Made by a program: the position numbers and the translations under genes | Source: Thermohalobaculum sediminis | GTDB taxonomy: Bacteria; Pseudomonadota; Alphaproteobacteria; Rhodobacterales; Rhodobacteraceae | Length of the DNA: 64,000 bases | NCBI RefSeq assembly: GCF_023487995.1 | Contig: NZ_JAMFKN010000009.1 | Span: 124,001-188,000, forward strand | Reading direction: 5' to 3' | Notes under the pieces: generated by a model | The model's database searches: none | What the model saw: only the letters and a program-made list of their open reading frames with translations | What the model was told of the DNA's origin: nothing | Shown here: positions 53,215-62,441 of the stretch, one piece after another | How positions within the stretch are numbered: position 1 is the first letter of the stretch | Layout: each line of letters starts with the position of its first letter

Positions 53215-54940
53215 GCGCGCGCGCCTTCGGCTTGCGGCGGGGCTGCTCGCCGCCCTGCTGGCCGGTGCAACGGGCGCCCCCGCGGCGGCCGGCATGCAGG
53301 CGGATCGCAGGGCGGCCTACGAGGCGGTCGGCCCGAAATCGATCCTCGACCTGCAACCGTTCCGCAGCGAGAGCGAAGCCCGGCTTGCGGAGGGGACCGC
53401 GCTCCGCCTCGTCTCGATCAATCCTGCGGTCAATGGCTGGTTTCTCCTCGTCCTCGGCGAGGGGGCGGCGGCGCGGAGCTTTCACCTCGAGAACCCCGAC
53501 CCCCGGCAGCGGAGCGTGACCCTCCAGCCGGGCCCGGCCGCGACGCTCGTGCTGGAGGGGCCGGGCGGGCGAACGACCTGCGAGCCATGGGCCGGCACGC
53601 CCTCGGATCTCGACCGTGCCGTGGCGAGCGGCCTTCCATTCGCGCCGCTCTGCGGCGATCGACTCCTCCTCCGCAACCGCGTTTCCGGCTCGGCGACCAG
53701 CCTCGAGCGGACGACTGACTTCCTGCGCGATCACGTCTGGGGCGGCGAGTCGGTGGTCGGCTTCGTCCGCGACACCTTCTTCCGCGACTCCCATGCCGAG
53801 GAGAGCCCCGAGGTCGGGACTGCCTCGGGACATTCCGCGGCAGGCCCCCGACCCGCGCCGCTGAAGGCGCCCGACGATGCCCGGCCGGTGCTTTCGGTCG
53901 TCCATGACCTCGGGCTTGCCGGGGGGCAGGGCGCCAGAATGGCCGAAGGGACCTGGTATCCCGTCGCCGGGCTCGATGGCGTCTTCGCGAGCGCCATCCG
54001 GCCGGCCGCGATCAGCGACGCGGTGCTGCGCGGCCCCGGCAAGGCCAACGCCCTCGACCCGATCGAGGGAGATGCGACGGCCATCCTCGTGGCCTTCGAT
54101 CTCGCGCGCTTCGATCTCGGTTTCGCGATGGGGACCGACCATCCGCGGCTCGACTGGTCGCCGCGTGCGCCGGCATCGGTCCGCGCGGGCGGACTCCCGG
54201 GACCCGACGGCGTCGGCTCGCCCGAGCCTCTCGTCATGCTGGGCATGGTGAGCCCGGCCCTGACCGATCGCACGGTGGCCACCTTCACCGGAGGGTTCAA
54301 GCGCCAGCATGGCGCCTTCAAGTGGGGGCCGCTCTCGACGGTCAATTCCGGGTCGCATTACGGCTTCGTCGAGCAGGGCACGGTGCTGGGCAAGCTCCAG
54401 CCCGGGCTTGCCACGGTCTATGCGCTGGCGGATGGCACGATCGGCATGACGACCTGGACCGGGGCCGACGACGCCCTGCTGCCGCGGATCCGCTTTGCGC
54501 GGCAGAACGGCGTCGCGCTGGTCGAGCCCGACCCGGCGACGGGCGAGCCCCTGCCGGGGCGCTTCGTGACGCAATGGGGACCGGGGAACTGGTCCGGCTC
54601 GGCTGCTGCCGAGCTCAGGACGCTGCGCGCCGGGGCCTGCATGGCGGCGGCCCGGGGCGGTCGCTATCTCGTCTACGGATATTTCTCGACCGCCACACCG
54701 TCCGCCATGGCGCGCACCTTCCAGGCCTATGGCTGCGAGTATGCGATGCTGCTCGACATGAACGCGCTCGAGCACACCTACCTCGCGCTCTATGTGCGTC
54801 GCGCCGGTCAGGTCCATGTCGAGCACATCGTTCCAGGCATGGGGCTTGTCGACCGCAAGGACAAACGCGGCAACGTGATCCCGCGGTTCCTGGGCTATCC
54901 CGACAACCGCGACCTCTTCTACCTGACGCGGAAGGAGTAG
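53204..54940 (+). CDS. Exported NAGPA-like (phosphodiester glycosidase-like) protein
   Basis: A 578-residue protein with an N-terminal signal sequence (LAAGLLAALLAGATGAPAAA). The second half resembles the NAGPA domain (phosphodiester glycosidase): a TFTGGFKRQHG stretch, VYALADGTIGMTTW, then LRTLRAGACMAAARGG and CEYAMLLDMNALEHTYLALY, where usual members have a DGG motif. The first third has no recognised domain. It overlaps the epimerase gene and is followed after three bases by the FGE-like gene. It may act on a glycan phosphodiester in the periplasm. The family call is tentative. Confidence 0.6.
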   Translation: MRSERARLRLAAGLLAALLAGATGAPAAAGMQADRRAAYEAVGPKSILDLQPFRSESEARLAEGTALRLVSINPAVNGWFLLVLGEGAAARSFHLENPDPRQRSVTLQPGPAATLVLEGPGGRTTCEPWAGTPSDLDRAVASGLPFAPLCGDRLLLRNRVSGSATSLERTTDFLRDHVWGGESVVGFVRDTFFRDSHAEESPEVGTASGHSAAGPRPAPLKAPDDARPVLSVVHDLGLAGGQGARMAEGTWYPVAGLDGVFASAIRPAAISDAVLRGPGKANALDPIEGDATAILVAFDLARFDLGFAMGTDHPRLDWSPRAPASVRAGGLPGPDGVGSPEPLVMLGMVSPALTDRTVATFTGGFKRQHGAFKWGPLSTVNSGSHYGFVEQGTVLGKLQPGLATVYALADGTIGMTTWTGADDALLPRIRFARQNGVALVEPDPATGEPLPGRFVTQWGPGNWSGSAAAELRTLRAGACMAAARGGRYLVYGYFSTATPSAMARTFQAYGCEYAMLLDMNALEHTYLALYVRRAGQVHVEHIVPGMGLVDRKDKRGNVIPRFLGYPDNRDLFYLTRKE

Positions 54941-54943
54941 GAG

Positions 54944-55948
54944 ATGTTCCGCAAGCTCGTGACGGCTTGTTTCGCGATCCTTCTTGGCGCCGCGGCGCAG
55001 GCGAACCCGCCGGAGACCCTTCCGGAAGCGAACGAGCGCCTGTTCGAGGAGCTCCGCTCGGTTCATGGCTACGACGATGCCGTGATGGCCCGGCTCCGCG
55101 CGATCTTCGCGCGTTCGGGCTTCATCGGCCAGGGCAATCCCGCAATCACCCGCCACCCGATGACGCCTGACCAGTGCCGGCAACGGATCCCGGGCGGCGT
55201 GGCGGCCTATGACGACGAGCGCGCGACCCGCATCTGCGGCGCGCGGTACATGGCGCCGCTCTACGACCCGGCGACCCAGCGGCCCGAGGATGCGCGCGCC
55301 TGCATCGACCGCTTCGAATTCCCGAACATTCCATGCGCCTATCCGGTGGTGTGGACCAAGGCCGTCGAGGCGGCCGAGATCTGCGAAGCCGTCGGCAAGC
55401 GCCTCTGCGACGCGCATGAGTGGGAGGGGGCCTGCGCCGGCGCGCTGGGGCCGCCCGACTACCGCTTCGACCTCGCGGCTGGAGCCCCGGCCAACACCGC
55501 CGTCAGCCGGATGCGCGCGGCGCACAACGCGAAATACGAGGGGAGCAAGACCTGGAGCTACGGGCCCGAATACCAGAGCGGTGTCTGTGCGGCGGCGAGC
55601 GCCAAGAGCCCGAGCTGCGGCGGCGGCGGTTTCAACAGCTGCGGGTCGAACACCTATCCGGCCGGCGCCTTCCCCGGCTGCCGCAGCGCGCTCGGCGTCT
55701 ACGACATCAACGGCAATGCCGCCGAGCACATGAACCTGCCTCTCGCCCCGGACGAGATGGCGAGCCGCGGCAGCGACACCCTCGGCGTGACCGAGATGAA
55801 GGGAAGCTGGTTCATATTCGACAACTACCGCGCCCATCCCGACTGGTGCCGGTGGCGCGCACCCTTCTGGCACGGAAGCCGCGTGCGATCGCCGTCGAGC
55901 CACGCAAACTACCATCTCGGCTTCAGGTGCTGCAGCACACTCGACTGA
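54944..55948 (+). CDS. Exported formylglycine-generating-enzyme-like protein
   Basis: A 334-residue secreted protein (signal peptide near residues 1-21) of the FGE-sulfatase/SUMF1 fold. Landmarks are CIDRFEFPNIPCAYPVVWTK, GKRLCDAHEWEGACAG, VYDINGNAAEHM, and a final NYHLGFRCC. Twelve or more cysteines suggest disulfides. FGE proteins that activate sulfatases need specific copper-binding cysteines that cannot be placed with confidence here, and no sulfatase gene is in the window. Three bases separate it from the NAGPA-like gene. Confidence 0.75.
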   Translation: MFRKLVTACFAILLGAAAQANPPETLPEANERLFEELRSVHGYDDAVMARLRAIFARSGFIGQGNPAITRHPMTPDQCRQRIPGGVAAYDDERATRICGARYMAPLYDPATQRPEDARACIDRFEFPNIPCAYPVVWTKAVEAAEICEAVGKRLCDAHEWEGACAGALGPPDYRFDLAAGAPANTAVSRMRAAHNAKYEGSKTWSYGPEYQSGVCAAASAKSPSCGGGGFNSCGSNTYPAGAFPGCRSALGVYDINGNAAEHMNLPLAPDEMASRGSDTLGVTEMKGSWFIFDNYRAHPDWCRWRAPFWHGSRVRSPSSHANYHLGFRCCSTLD

Positions 55949-55974
55949 CGGGCGCGCGCCGGGTCCGTCGCCCG
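55949..55974. terminator. Possible convergent terminator
   Basis: CGGGCG (55949-55954) pairs with CGCCCG (55969-55974) across a 14-base loop, lying exactly between the stops of convergent genes. It is short and has no T-tract, so the call is weak. Confidence 0.3.
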
Positions 55975-55975
55975 C

Positions 55976-56854
55976 TCAGTCGCCAAGCGCCGCGACGAGC
56001 CGGTCGGGGCGCTCGATCGGACCTTCGCCGCTGACGATCCCTGCGAGGTCCGGGTCGGCCAGGACTTCCGCAAGCGGACGCGGGACGCCATTGACCTGCG
56101 CCGTCGCGGCGACCAGCCGGATGCCGTGGCTGTAGTCGGCATACTGCGCGCCGTGCACGGTGCTGAGAGGCTGGATCGGCCGCCCGTTCGGGCGGTGCCA
56201 GCCATAGATCGCGACCTTGCCATGCGCCTTGGCGAGGCGCCGCGACAGGACCACATCCTTCTTGTGGCCGGCCGTCAGCGCGCCGAGCGGCTGTCCCGAG
56301 GCCGTGCGCTGCCGGTCGACCTCGGCATTGTGCTCCACGAAGTATCGGGTCGAGGTCATCGCCGCTGTGGGCTCCATCGGCCTCGGCGGCAGCCGGACGC
56401 TCGCCGCGGCGTAGATCGCGTCGACCATCCTTGGCGTCGGCAGCATGAAGTCGAGCGCGCCGGCAATCCTGAGCGCCGCCGGCAAGCCGACCGGCGTGCG
56501 GACGAAGTCCGTATCATCGCCCACGGCGAGGTAATCCGGCGTCACGCAGATCGTGATCCGCACATCCCTATCGTCCCGCGTGGTGCCTTCCAGCGTGACC
56601 GGAACGAGCCGACGCAGGAATTGCGGAACATTGCCTCCAAGCACGGCCTCGACGATCACGCTGTCGCGCTGGGAGCCAGCGAGGCTCGTCGCGGCCCGCA
56701 TGAGATCCGACGCCGTCGGTGCCCCGACCGGCCGGTTCGGAATGCTCGCAGCAAGAGACGACCCGCATCCCGTTGCCGGGACCGCGGACGCGTGCCGTGG
56801 CGCTCCGATCAAGGCCACGCAGGCAAGCGCCAGCGCAAAGCGCAATGGGGCCAT
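55976..56854 (-). CDS. Exported hypothetical protein
   Basis: A 292-residue protein starting MAPLRFALALACVALIGA, a signal peptide that ends around residue 25. GCGGAGAACC lies upstream. It has no recognised domain; readable stretches include VPVTLEGTTRDDRDVRITIC, FMLPTPRMVDAIYAAASVRLP, and VAIYGWHRPNGRPIQPLSTVHGAQYADYSHGIRLV with a W/H/Y-rich cluster that could be an active site (split over residues ~215-250). It converges with the FGE-like gene and may belong to the same exported set. Confidence 0.68.
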   Translation of the reverse strand: MAPLRFALALACVALIGAPRHASAVPATGCGSSLAASIPNRPVGAPTASDLMRAATSLAGSQRDSVIVEAVLGGNVPQFLRRLVPVTLEGTTRDDRDVRITICVTPDYLAVGDDTDFVRTPVGLPAALRIAGALDFMLPTPRMVDAIYAAASVRLPPRPMEPTAAMTSTRYFVEHNAEVDRQRTASGQPLGALTAGHKKDVVLSRRLAKAHGKVAIYGWHRPNGRPIQPLSTVHGAQYADYSHGIRLVAATAQVNGVPRPLAEVLADPDLAGIVSGEGPIERPDRLVAALGD

Positions 56855-57525
56855 TGGATCGGTTCTCCGCTTCTCGCCGGCATTGGCAAGGTATGTCCCA
56901 CACACGCCTTGCCGTCCCGCTCTCTTAGCCGACAGGTGCCGATCGCTGCAAGCGCACGGCCTAGGGGGCAACACGTGGGAGGTGTCGGACCACGACGAAC
57001 CGGTCGCAGCCAGTCCGGGGCAGGGTTCTCGTGGCCGCGCCGAGTTCAAGCCACGCGGCAAGAGCGGCGGTTCGGTCGACCTGGTGGATGCCCCTGCGCG
57101 ACAGGCTGCGTCCCTGGCCGAGGCGGTTCTGGATCGAGGAATGGACGGTAGCAAACCCGTGCCGCGAAGACCCGACGGGCTCGCGGCGGATATCGATGCC
57201 GCGCGTCATCGTCCTCCACGCGGTTCAGACGGGACAACGGGCGCGTCCGAATTTTCGATTCTGTATCAGCGGCTTGTGAGTGATGGCGGAGGGGACGGGG
57301 CTGGGATCGAACGTTCTCTAAGGTTAGAATGACGGCGCTCATGGGTCGTCAGTCAGGAAGGTTACGTGGACACTCGACGTGCTGGTCACCGCTCCATGTC
57401 GCAGTCGGAGCGAATGGGGGGATATCGGCTGAGGCTCAAGCTGGCCATCCTTCATGCAGCCAGCCTCGTTCCCGAGGATGGAAACCGGCTATACTCTTCC
57501 ATGTCTCGGAACCGGAGAGCGTTGA
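56855..57525. other. 671-bp region before the ABC exporter operon
   Basis: Between the hypothetical gene and the exporter operon. Parts are less GC-rich than the rest of the window, especially around 57240-57380. One possible small gene is listed separately at 56982-57332. The last 150 bases presumably hold the exporter promoter. No repeat was recognised. Confidence 0.35.
56982..57332 (+). CDS. Possible small hypothetical protein
   Basis: An open frame of 116 residues from a GTG, in a stretch no other gene covers. The composition (AEFKPRGKSGGSVDLVDAP, SLAEAVLDRGMDG, ASEFSILYQRLVSDGGG) is more protein-like than chance frames nearby. The start has GGGAG directly adjacent, which is too close for a normal site, so a real start may differ. 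No family was recognised and it may be a remnant. Confidence 0.28.
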   Translation: MSDHDEPVAASPGQGSRGRAEFKPRGKSGGSVDLVDAPARQAASLAEAVLDRGMDGSKPVPRRPDGLAADIDAARHRPPRGSDGTTGASEFSILYQRLVSDGGGDGAGIERSLRLE

Positions 57526-58266
57526 TTGGAACCGCTGTCCCGCTCAAACTCAACCAGTTCTCCGCCCGCGATCCTGCGCGCGGTCAAGCTGACGAAGGTC
57601 TATGGCCATGGGGCCTCGGCCGTTCATGCGCTGCGTGGCGTCGATCTTTCTCTGGTGCGCGGTGAGCTGGTTGTTCTTCTTGGGCCATCGGGCAGCGGAA
57701 AATCGACGCTTTTGAACATTCTCGGTGGGCTCGACCAGCCAACCGGCGGCGAGGTGCTCTTCGACGGGCAACCCCTGTCCGATGCGGATGACGACCGCCT
57801 GACCCGTTTCCGGCGCGAACGTGTCGGTTTCGTCTTCCAGTTCTACAACCTGATCTCATCGTTGACCGCCGTCGAGAACGTGGCCCTCGTCACCGAGATT
57901 GCCGCCAATCCCATGTCGCCTCGCGAAGCGCTCGATCTCGTCGGCCTCGCGGAGCGCGCGAACCACTTCCCGGCCGAGCTTTCAGGAGGCGAGCAGCAGC
58001 GGGTCGCCATCGCGCGGGCCATTGCCAAGCGGCCGGAGATCCTTCTTTGCGACGAGCCGACTGGTGCGCTCGACAGCCAGACAGGGGTCGTGGTGCTGGA
58101 GGTGATCGAGCGCATCAATCGCGAGGTCGGGACGACGTCGCTCATCATCACTCACAACGTCTCGATCGCCGGGATGGCGGACCGGGTTGTCACCATGGCG
58201 GACGGGCGCATCGTCGAGGACCGTGTCATCGAGACCCGCGTCGCGCCGTCGGCGATCACGTGGTGA
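57526..58266 (+). CDS. MacB/LolD-type ABC transporter ATPase
   Basis: A 246-residue ATP-binding subunit. Walker [11 protein letters not shown], the Q-loop [18 protein letters not shown], signature [14 protein letters not shown] and Walker [15 protein letters not shown] are intact. It starts with TTG with CCGGAGAGC upstream. It overlaps the FtsX-type permease gene by four bases (GTGA). The order ATPase, permease, adaptor resembles DevBCA or MacAB exporters. Confidence 0.9.
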   Translation: MEPLSRSNSTSSPPAILRAVKLTKVYGHGASAVHALRGVDLSLVRGELVVLLGPSGSGKSTLLNILGGLDQPTGGEVLFDGQPLSDADDDRLTRFRRERVGFVFQFYNLISSLTAVENVALVTEIAANPMSPREALDLVGLAERANHFPAELSGGEQQRVAIARAIAKRPEILLCDEPTGALDSQTGVVVLEVIERINREVGTTSLIITHNVSIAGMADRVVTMADGRIVEDRVIETRVAPSAITW

Positions 58267-60635
58267 GCCCGATGCGGATGCTCGACGTCAAGCTGATGCG
58301 AGACCTGTGGCGGCTGAGGGGCCACGTCGTCGCCGTGGCACTCGTCGTTGCTTCGGGCGTCGCGCTTCTCGTCATGTCGCTGAGTGCACTCACCTCGCTC
58401 AGCGCGACGACCGATGCCTACTACCAGCGTCAGGGTTTTGCCGAGGTGTTCGCAGGCCTGAAGCGCGCTCCCGAGCGCCTTGCCACGCGGATCGGTGCGA
58501 TCCCGGGCGTCCAGACCGTCGAGACCCGTATCACCGCATTTGCGACCGTCGATATGGAAGGAATCAGCGAACCCGTCACGGCTCGGCTGGTTTCGCTTCC
58601 TGCGGCAGGCAGAGAGCCTCTTCTCAACCGACCCGTGCTCCGCGCGGGGCGCATGGTGGATGCGGGGCGCGACGACGAGGCCATCCTTCACGCGCCCTTC
58701 GCCGAGGCAAACGGTCTCACGCTTGGCGACGGCCTGAGAATCCTGATGAACGGCAAGCTGCGGGAGGTCCGGGTCGTCGGGCTCGCGCTGTCGCCGGAAT
58801 ACGTCTATGCGATCGCACCGGGCGGGCTGATGCCCGATGACCGACGCTTCGGCGTGATCTGGATGGCGCGAGAGGCGCTCGCCGCTGCCTACGACATGGA
58901 TGGCGCCTTCAACGATGTGAGCCTCTCGCTCCTGCATGGCGTCCCGCCCGAGGGGGTTATCGCAAGACTCGATCCGCTCCTCGAACGATACGGCGGCACG
59001 GGCGCGGTCGCCCGCGAGGATCAAGCCTCGAACTGGTTCCTCCAGAACGAGCTGGCGCAGCTCCGCACGATGGCGACGATCCTCCCGACGATCTTCCTTG
59101 TCGTTGCTGCCTTCCTCACCAACGCCGTGCTCGCCCGCCTCATCGCAACCGAGCGCCGCGAGATCAGCCTTCTGAAGGCTTTCGGATACTCGAATGCCGC
59201 GGTCGGCTGGCACTATGCGAAGCTCGCGCTCGCGATGGCGCTGTTGGGGGTGCTCCTGGGCTGGGTGCTCGGCGCCGGACTGGGGCGCTACAACACCGAG
59301 CTCTATTCGGACTTCTTCCGCTTTCCCTTCCTCCACTACGGTCCGAGCGGCGCCGAATTTGCGATCTCGGCTGTGGTCGCGCTCGGATCGGCGCTCGCGG
59401 GCGCGGCCTCGGCGGTAGGCCGCGCGGTCGCCCTGCCGCCCGCCGAAGCGATGCGCCCGCCCGCGCCGGCGGGCTTCCGCGCGACGCTCGTGCCCGAGGG
59501 GCTCGCGCGACGCCTCGACACGCCGACGCGCATCGTGCTGCGCCAGATCGCCCGGACCCCGCTGCGCTCGCTCGTGACCGTCGCGGGTGTCTCCCTTGCC
59601 GTCGCGGTCCTCGTCACCGCGCTGCAGTGGGGTGACGCAATCGCGCTGATGGTCCGTAGCCAGTTCTCGGACAGCCAGCGCCAGGACATGATTATCGCGT
59701 TCCACGAACTTCGCGCCGATCGGGCCCGCCATGACCTTTCGCGGCTTCCTGGCGTCATGTCGGTCGAGCCGATGCGCATTGTCCGGGCTGATCTCAGGGC
59801 CGGCGCGCATCTCCACCGCGGGGCGCTGACGGGGCTTCCCCGAGATGCATGGCTTCAGGCAATCCATGACGTGGGCGGCTGGACCCTGCCGGTGCCGCCT
59901 GGCGGGGTCGTGATCGGGAGCGCCCTCGCCGCGAAGCTCGGCGTCTCGCCGGGCGATCGTATCTCGGTCGAGGTGCTCGAGGGCGCGCATCCACGATTTT
60001 CGATCGAAGTCGCCGCGGTCTTCGAAACATGGATCGAGATGCCGGCCGTTTTCGCTCTTGATCGGCTCAACCGTGAGATGGGCGATCCGCCGGCCTTCGA
60101 CCAGGCGGGCCTTCTCGTCGATCCGAAAGTGCAGGACGCACTCTTTGAAACACTTCGAGAGATACCCGGCGTCTCGGCGGTGGTGGTCAAGCGCCATGCG
60201 GTCGCAACGATGTTCGAGACCCTCGGCGAGACAATCCTGATCTTCACGTCGTTCTTCGTGGTCTTCGCCTGCGCGCTGGCGGCGGGCGTGATCTACAACG
60301 CGGCCCGCATCGCGCTCTCCGAACGCGCGCGCGAACTCGCCACGTTGAGGGTTCTCGGCTTCACGAGATGGGAGATTTCCTACATCCTGATCGGGGAGAC
60401 GGCGTTGCTCGTCCTCGTCGGCTTGCCGCTCGGCTGCCTCGTGGGGTGGGGCCTCGCGATGCTGATCGCGGAGGCCTTCGCGACCGAGCTATACCGTGTG
60501 CCGCTCACGGTGCTGCCGCCAACCTTCGGCACGGCGGTCATGATCGTGCTCGCGGCGAGCATCGGCTCGGCGGCGCTGGTGCGGCGGCGCCTCGACCGTC
60601 TCGACCTGATCGCGGTGCTGAAGACAAGGGAGTGA
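58263..60635 (+). CDS. FtsX-family ABC permease
   Basis: A 790-residue permease with two FtsX domains. An N-terminal helix ([20 protein letters not shown]) is followed by a large periplasmic domain, three membrane helices around residues 275-410, a second periplasmic domain, and a last three-helix set near the C-terminus. Start GTG at 58263 overlaps the ATPase stop; ATG at 58272 is possible. Together with the ATPase it would drive a mechanotransmission exporter acting on a periplasmic or envelope substrate. Confidence 0.88.
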   Translation: MSPMRMLDVKLMRDLWRLRGHVVAVALVVASGVALLVMSLSALTSLSATTDAYYQRQGFAEVFAGLKRAPERLATRIGAIPGVQTVETRITAFATVDMEGISEPVTARLVSLPAAGREPLLNRPVLRAGRMVDAGRDDEAILHAPFAEANGLTLGDGLRILMNGKLREVRVVGLALSPEYVYAIAPGGLMPDDRRFGVIWMAREALAAAYDMDGAFNDVSLSLLHGVPPEGVIARLDPLLERYGGTGAVAREDQASNWFLQNELAQLRTMATILPTIFLVVAAFLTNAVLARLIATERREISLLKAFGYSNAAVGWHYAKLALAMALLGVLLGWVLGAGLGRYNTELYSDFFRFPFLHYGPSGAEFAISAVVALGSALAGAASAVGRAVALPPAEAMRPPAPAGFRATLVPEGLARRLDTPTRIVLRQIARTPLRSLVTVAGVSLAVAVLVTALQWGDAIALMVRSQFSDSQRQDMIIAFHELRADRARHDLSRLPGVMSVEPMRIVRADLRAGAHLHRGALTGLPRDAWLQAIHDVGGWTLPVPPGGVVIGSALAAKLGVSPGDRISVEVLEGAHPRFSIEVAAVFETWIEMPAVFALDRLNREMGDPPAFDQAGLLVDPKVQDALFETLREIPGVSAVVVKRHAVATMFETLGETILIFTSFFVVFACALAAGVIYNAARIALSERARELATLRVLGFTRWEISYILIGETALLVLVGLPLGCLVGWGLAMLIAEAFATELYRVPLTVLPPTFGTAVMIVLAASIGSAALVRRRLDRLDLIAVLKTRE

Positions 60636-60641
60636 CGGATC

Positions 60642-61847
60642 GTGACGCCAGCTTTCAGGCGGCTGACCTTCTGGGCGATCCCGGCCCTCGCTCTCGCCGG
60701 CGGGCTCGCGGCAGCCTTCTGGCCGAGGCCGGTCGAGACCGACCTTGCCCGCGTGGAGCGCGGCCCGCTCATTTCCAGCGTCGCCGAGCAGGGAAAGACC
60801 CGGATCGCGGACGTGTTCGTCGTGTCGGCCCCGGTCGGTGGCCGGGTCCTACGCGTCACCATCGAGCCCGGCGACAGTGTGGTCGCGAACGAGACCGTCG
60901 TGGCCGAGATCGAGCCGCGCGATCCCGAATTCCTTGATGTGCGGAGCGAGGCCGAGGCGCGGGCGGCCGTCGCGGCCGCGCGCGCGGCTTTCGCCCACGC
61001 GCAAGCCCTGCTGGAGCAGGCGCGCGCCGAACTCGATTTCGCCACCGCCGAGGTCGCGCGGGTCCGCAACCTTCGCGCCACCAACACCGTCTCCGAGCGC
61101 GCGCTCGAGGACGCCGAACGATCCTTCCGCACCCGACAGGCCGCCGTCTCGACCGCCGAGGCGGCCGTGGAGATGCGCCGCTTCGAGCTTGAGGCAGCCG
61201 AGGTCCGGCTTTTGCGGCCGGAGGAGGCCCAAGAGCGCGCTGGCAGCTGTCCATGCATCCCGATCCGCGCGCCCGTTGACGGCCAGGTGCTGCGCGTCCT
61301 TCATGAGAGCGAGGGCGTCGTCGCAGCCGGAACGCCCCTGCTCGAGATCGGGGATCCGCAAGCGCTCGAGTTCGTCGTCGAGTTCCTCTCGACCGATGCC
61401 GTGCGGATCCGGCCCGGCCAGCGGGCAATTATCGAGGACTGGGGCGGCGCGGAGTCCCTGAACGGCGTCGTGGAGCGGATCGAGCCCTTCGGCTTCACCA
61501 AGGTCTCCGCGCTAGGCATCGAGGAGCAGCGCGTGAACGTGATCGTCGATCTGACCGACCCGCTGGAGAAGCGGGCGCGGCTCGGCCACGGCTTCGAGGC
61601 GGAGGTCCGCGTCGTTCTCGGAGAAGCGGAGTCTGCGCTCAAGGTGCCGCTGACCGCGCTCTTCAGAGACCGAGACATGTGGGCCGTGTTCGAGGTCGTC
61701 GAGGGGCGTGCAAGGCTCCGCACGGTAGAAATCGGCGAACGCACTGACACCGAGGCTAGTATCATCGAGGGCCTCGAGGAAGGTGCCCGGGTTGTGCGCT
61801 TCCCCGATGACCGCATACTCGACGGGCTCCGCATCCGCACACGATAG
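60642..61847 (+). CDS. HlyD-family adaptor of the ABC exporter
   Basis: A 401-residue membrane fusion protein with an N-terminal membrane anchor (FWAIPALALAGGLAAAF), a lipoyl domain, a long alanine/arginine-rich coiled-coil hairpin (about residues 100-200) and a barrel (LEFVVEFLSTDAVRIRPGQ). It begins with GTG six bases after the permease stop, with GGGAG upstream. No outer membrane channel lies near. Its stop is followed at once by insertion-sequence debris. Confidence 0.9.
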   Translation: MTPAFRRLTFWAIPALALAGGLAAAFWPRPVETDLARVERGPLISSVAEQGKTRIADVFVVSAPVGGRVLRVTIEPGDSVVANETVVAEIEPRDPEFLDVRSEAEARAAVAAARAAFAHAQALLEQARAELDFATAEVARVRNLRATNTVSERALEDAERSFRTRQAAVSTAEAAVEMRRFELEAAEVRLLRPEEAQERAGSCPCIPIRAPVDGQVLRVLHESEGVVAAGTPLLEIGDPQALEFVVEFLSTDAVRIRPGQRAIIEDWGGAESLNGVVERIEPFGFTKVSALGIEEQRVNVIVDLTDPLEKRARLGHGFEAEVRVVLGEAESALKVPLTALFRDRDMWAVFEVVEGRARLRTVEIGERTDTEASIIEGLEEGARVVRFPDDRILDGLRIRTR

Positions 61848-61919
61848 AGCTCCTGCGCCGTCCGCATTGCTGAGGCGGGCGTCACGTATGGCCGCTACGG
61901 CTACCGGCGGATCGCCTTC
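61848..61919 (+). mobile_element. IS3-family transposase remnant
   Basis: A short segment reads IAEAGVTYGRYGYRRIAF in the frame that continues from the adaptor gene's stop. YGRYGYRRI is typical of the IS3-family OrfB N-terminal region. Only about 20 codons remain, cut off on the left at the adaptor stop and on the right where the IS6-type sequence begins. Confidence 0.5.
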
Positions 61920-62227
61920 GTGGTCCACCGCCCGCCACGGGTAGTGGCGGTCGCCGTTGATCTTCACGAACATCTTGTCGACGTGCCATCGCCAGTTCGA
62001 GAAGGCGCGCAGTCTGTCTATGCGCTTGCGTCGGATCTCTGCCGCAAACACCGGTCCGAACCGACGCCACCAGAAACGCACCGTCTCATAACTGACGTCG
62101 ATGCCGCGTTCGTGCAGCAGGTCCTCGACGTTCCTAAGCGAGAGCGGAAACCGGATTTACATCATCACGGCCAGGGGATGACCTCGGGGCTGGTCTTGAA
62201 ATACCGGAAGGGGCTGCGTTGGCTCAT
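61911..62227 (-). pseudogene. IS6-family transposase, truncated with an in-frame stop
   Basis: From ATG at 62225-62227 the frame reads MSQRSPFRYFKTSPEV, then a TAA where relatives have a tyrosine, then IRFPLSLRNVEDLLHERGID, SYETVRFWWRRFGPVF, AAEIRRKRIDRLRAFSNW and YPWRAVDHEGD. That is the N-terminal half of an IS6-family transposase through the second catalytic aspartate; the rest, including the catalytic glutamate, is gone. It is non-functional. The left break abuts an IS3-type fragment. Confidence 0.75.
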
Positions 62228-62266
62228 GCCGCGAGGGCAGGGAGGTGGCTTTCCACGCTCAACCTA

Positions 62267-62284
62267 GTTTGCTCTGACAGTGCC
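62267..62284 (-). repeat. IS6-type terminal inverted repeat
   Basis: Read leftward it is GGCACTGTCAGAGCAAAC, 40 bp upstream of the transposase start, as expected for the left end of an IS6-family element. Confidence 0.6.
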
Positions 62285-62332
62285 TCGCCCATAACGCGAG
62301 ACTAGGGAGGTCGCCATTCCGCCTCCAGCAGA

Positions 62333-62351
62333 GTTGCTCTGACAGAACCTT
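62333..62351. repeat. IS-end-like repeat, copy 2
   Basis: GTTGCTCTGACAGAACCTT; shares GCTCTGACAG with the IS6-type end at 62267-62284 and differs from copy 3 by one base. Confidence 0.5.
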
Positions 62352-62380
62352 AAAAGGTCCGGTCGCCCGCCTCAAGAAGG

Positions 62381-62399
62381 GTTGCTTTGACAGAACCTT
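62381..62399. repeat. IS-end-like repeat, copy 3
   Basis: GTTGCTTTGACAGAACCTT, 48 bp from copy 2 and identical but for one base. No transposase lies between copies 2 and 3, so they look like solo ends left by earlier insertions. Confidence 0.5.
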
Positions 62400-62441
62400 C
62401 AGCACGACGGACGGGCCGAGCGAGCCCGCCCGTCACTCGGC

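Noticed and set aside
52958-55915. 985-codon open frame on the minus strand
   Set aside because: It mirrors three real plus-strand genes and has no recognisable motif.
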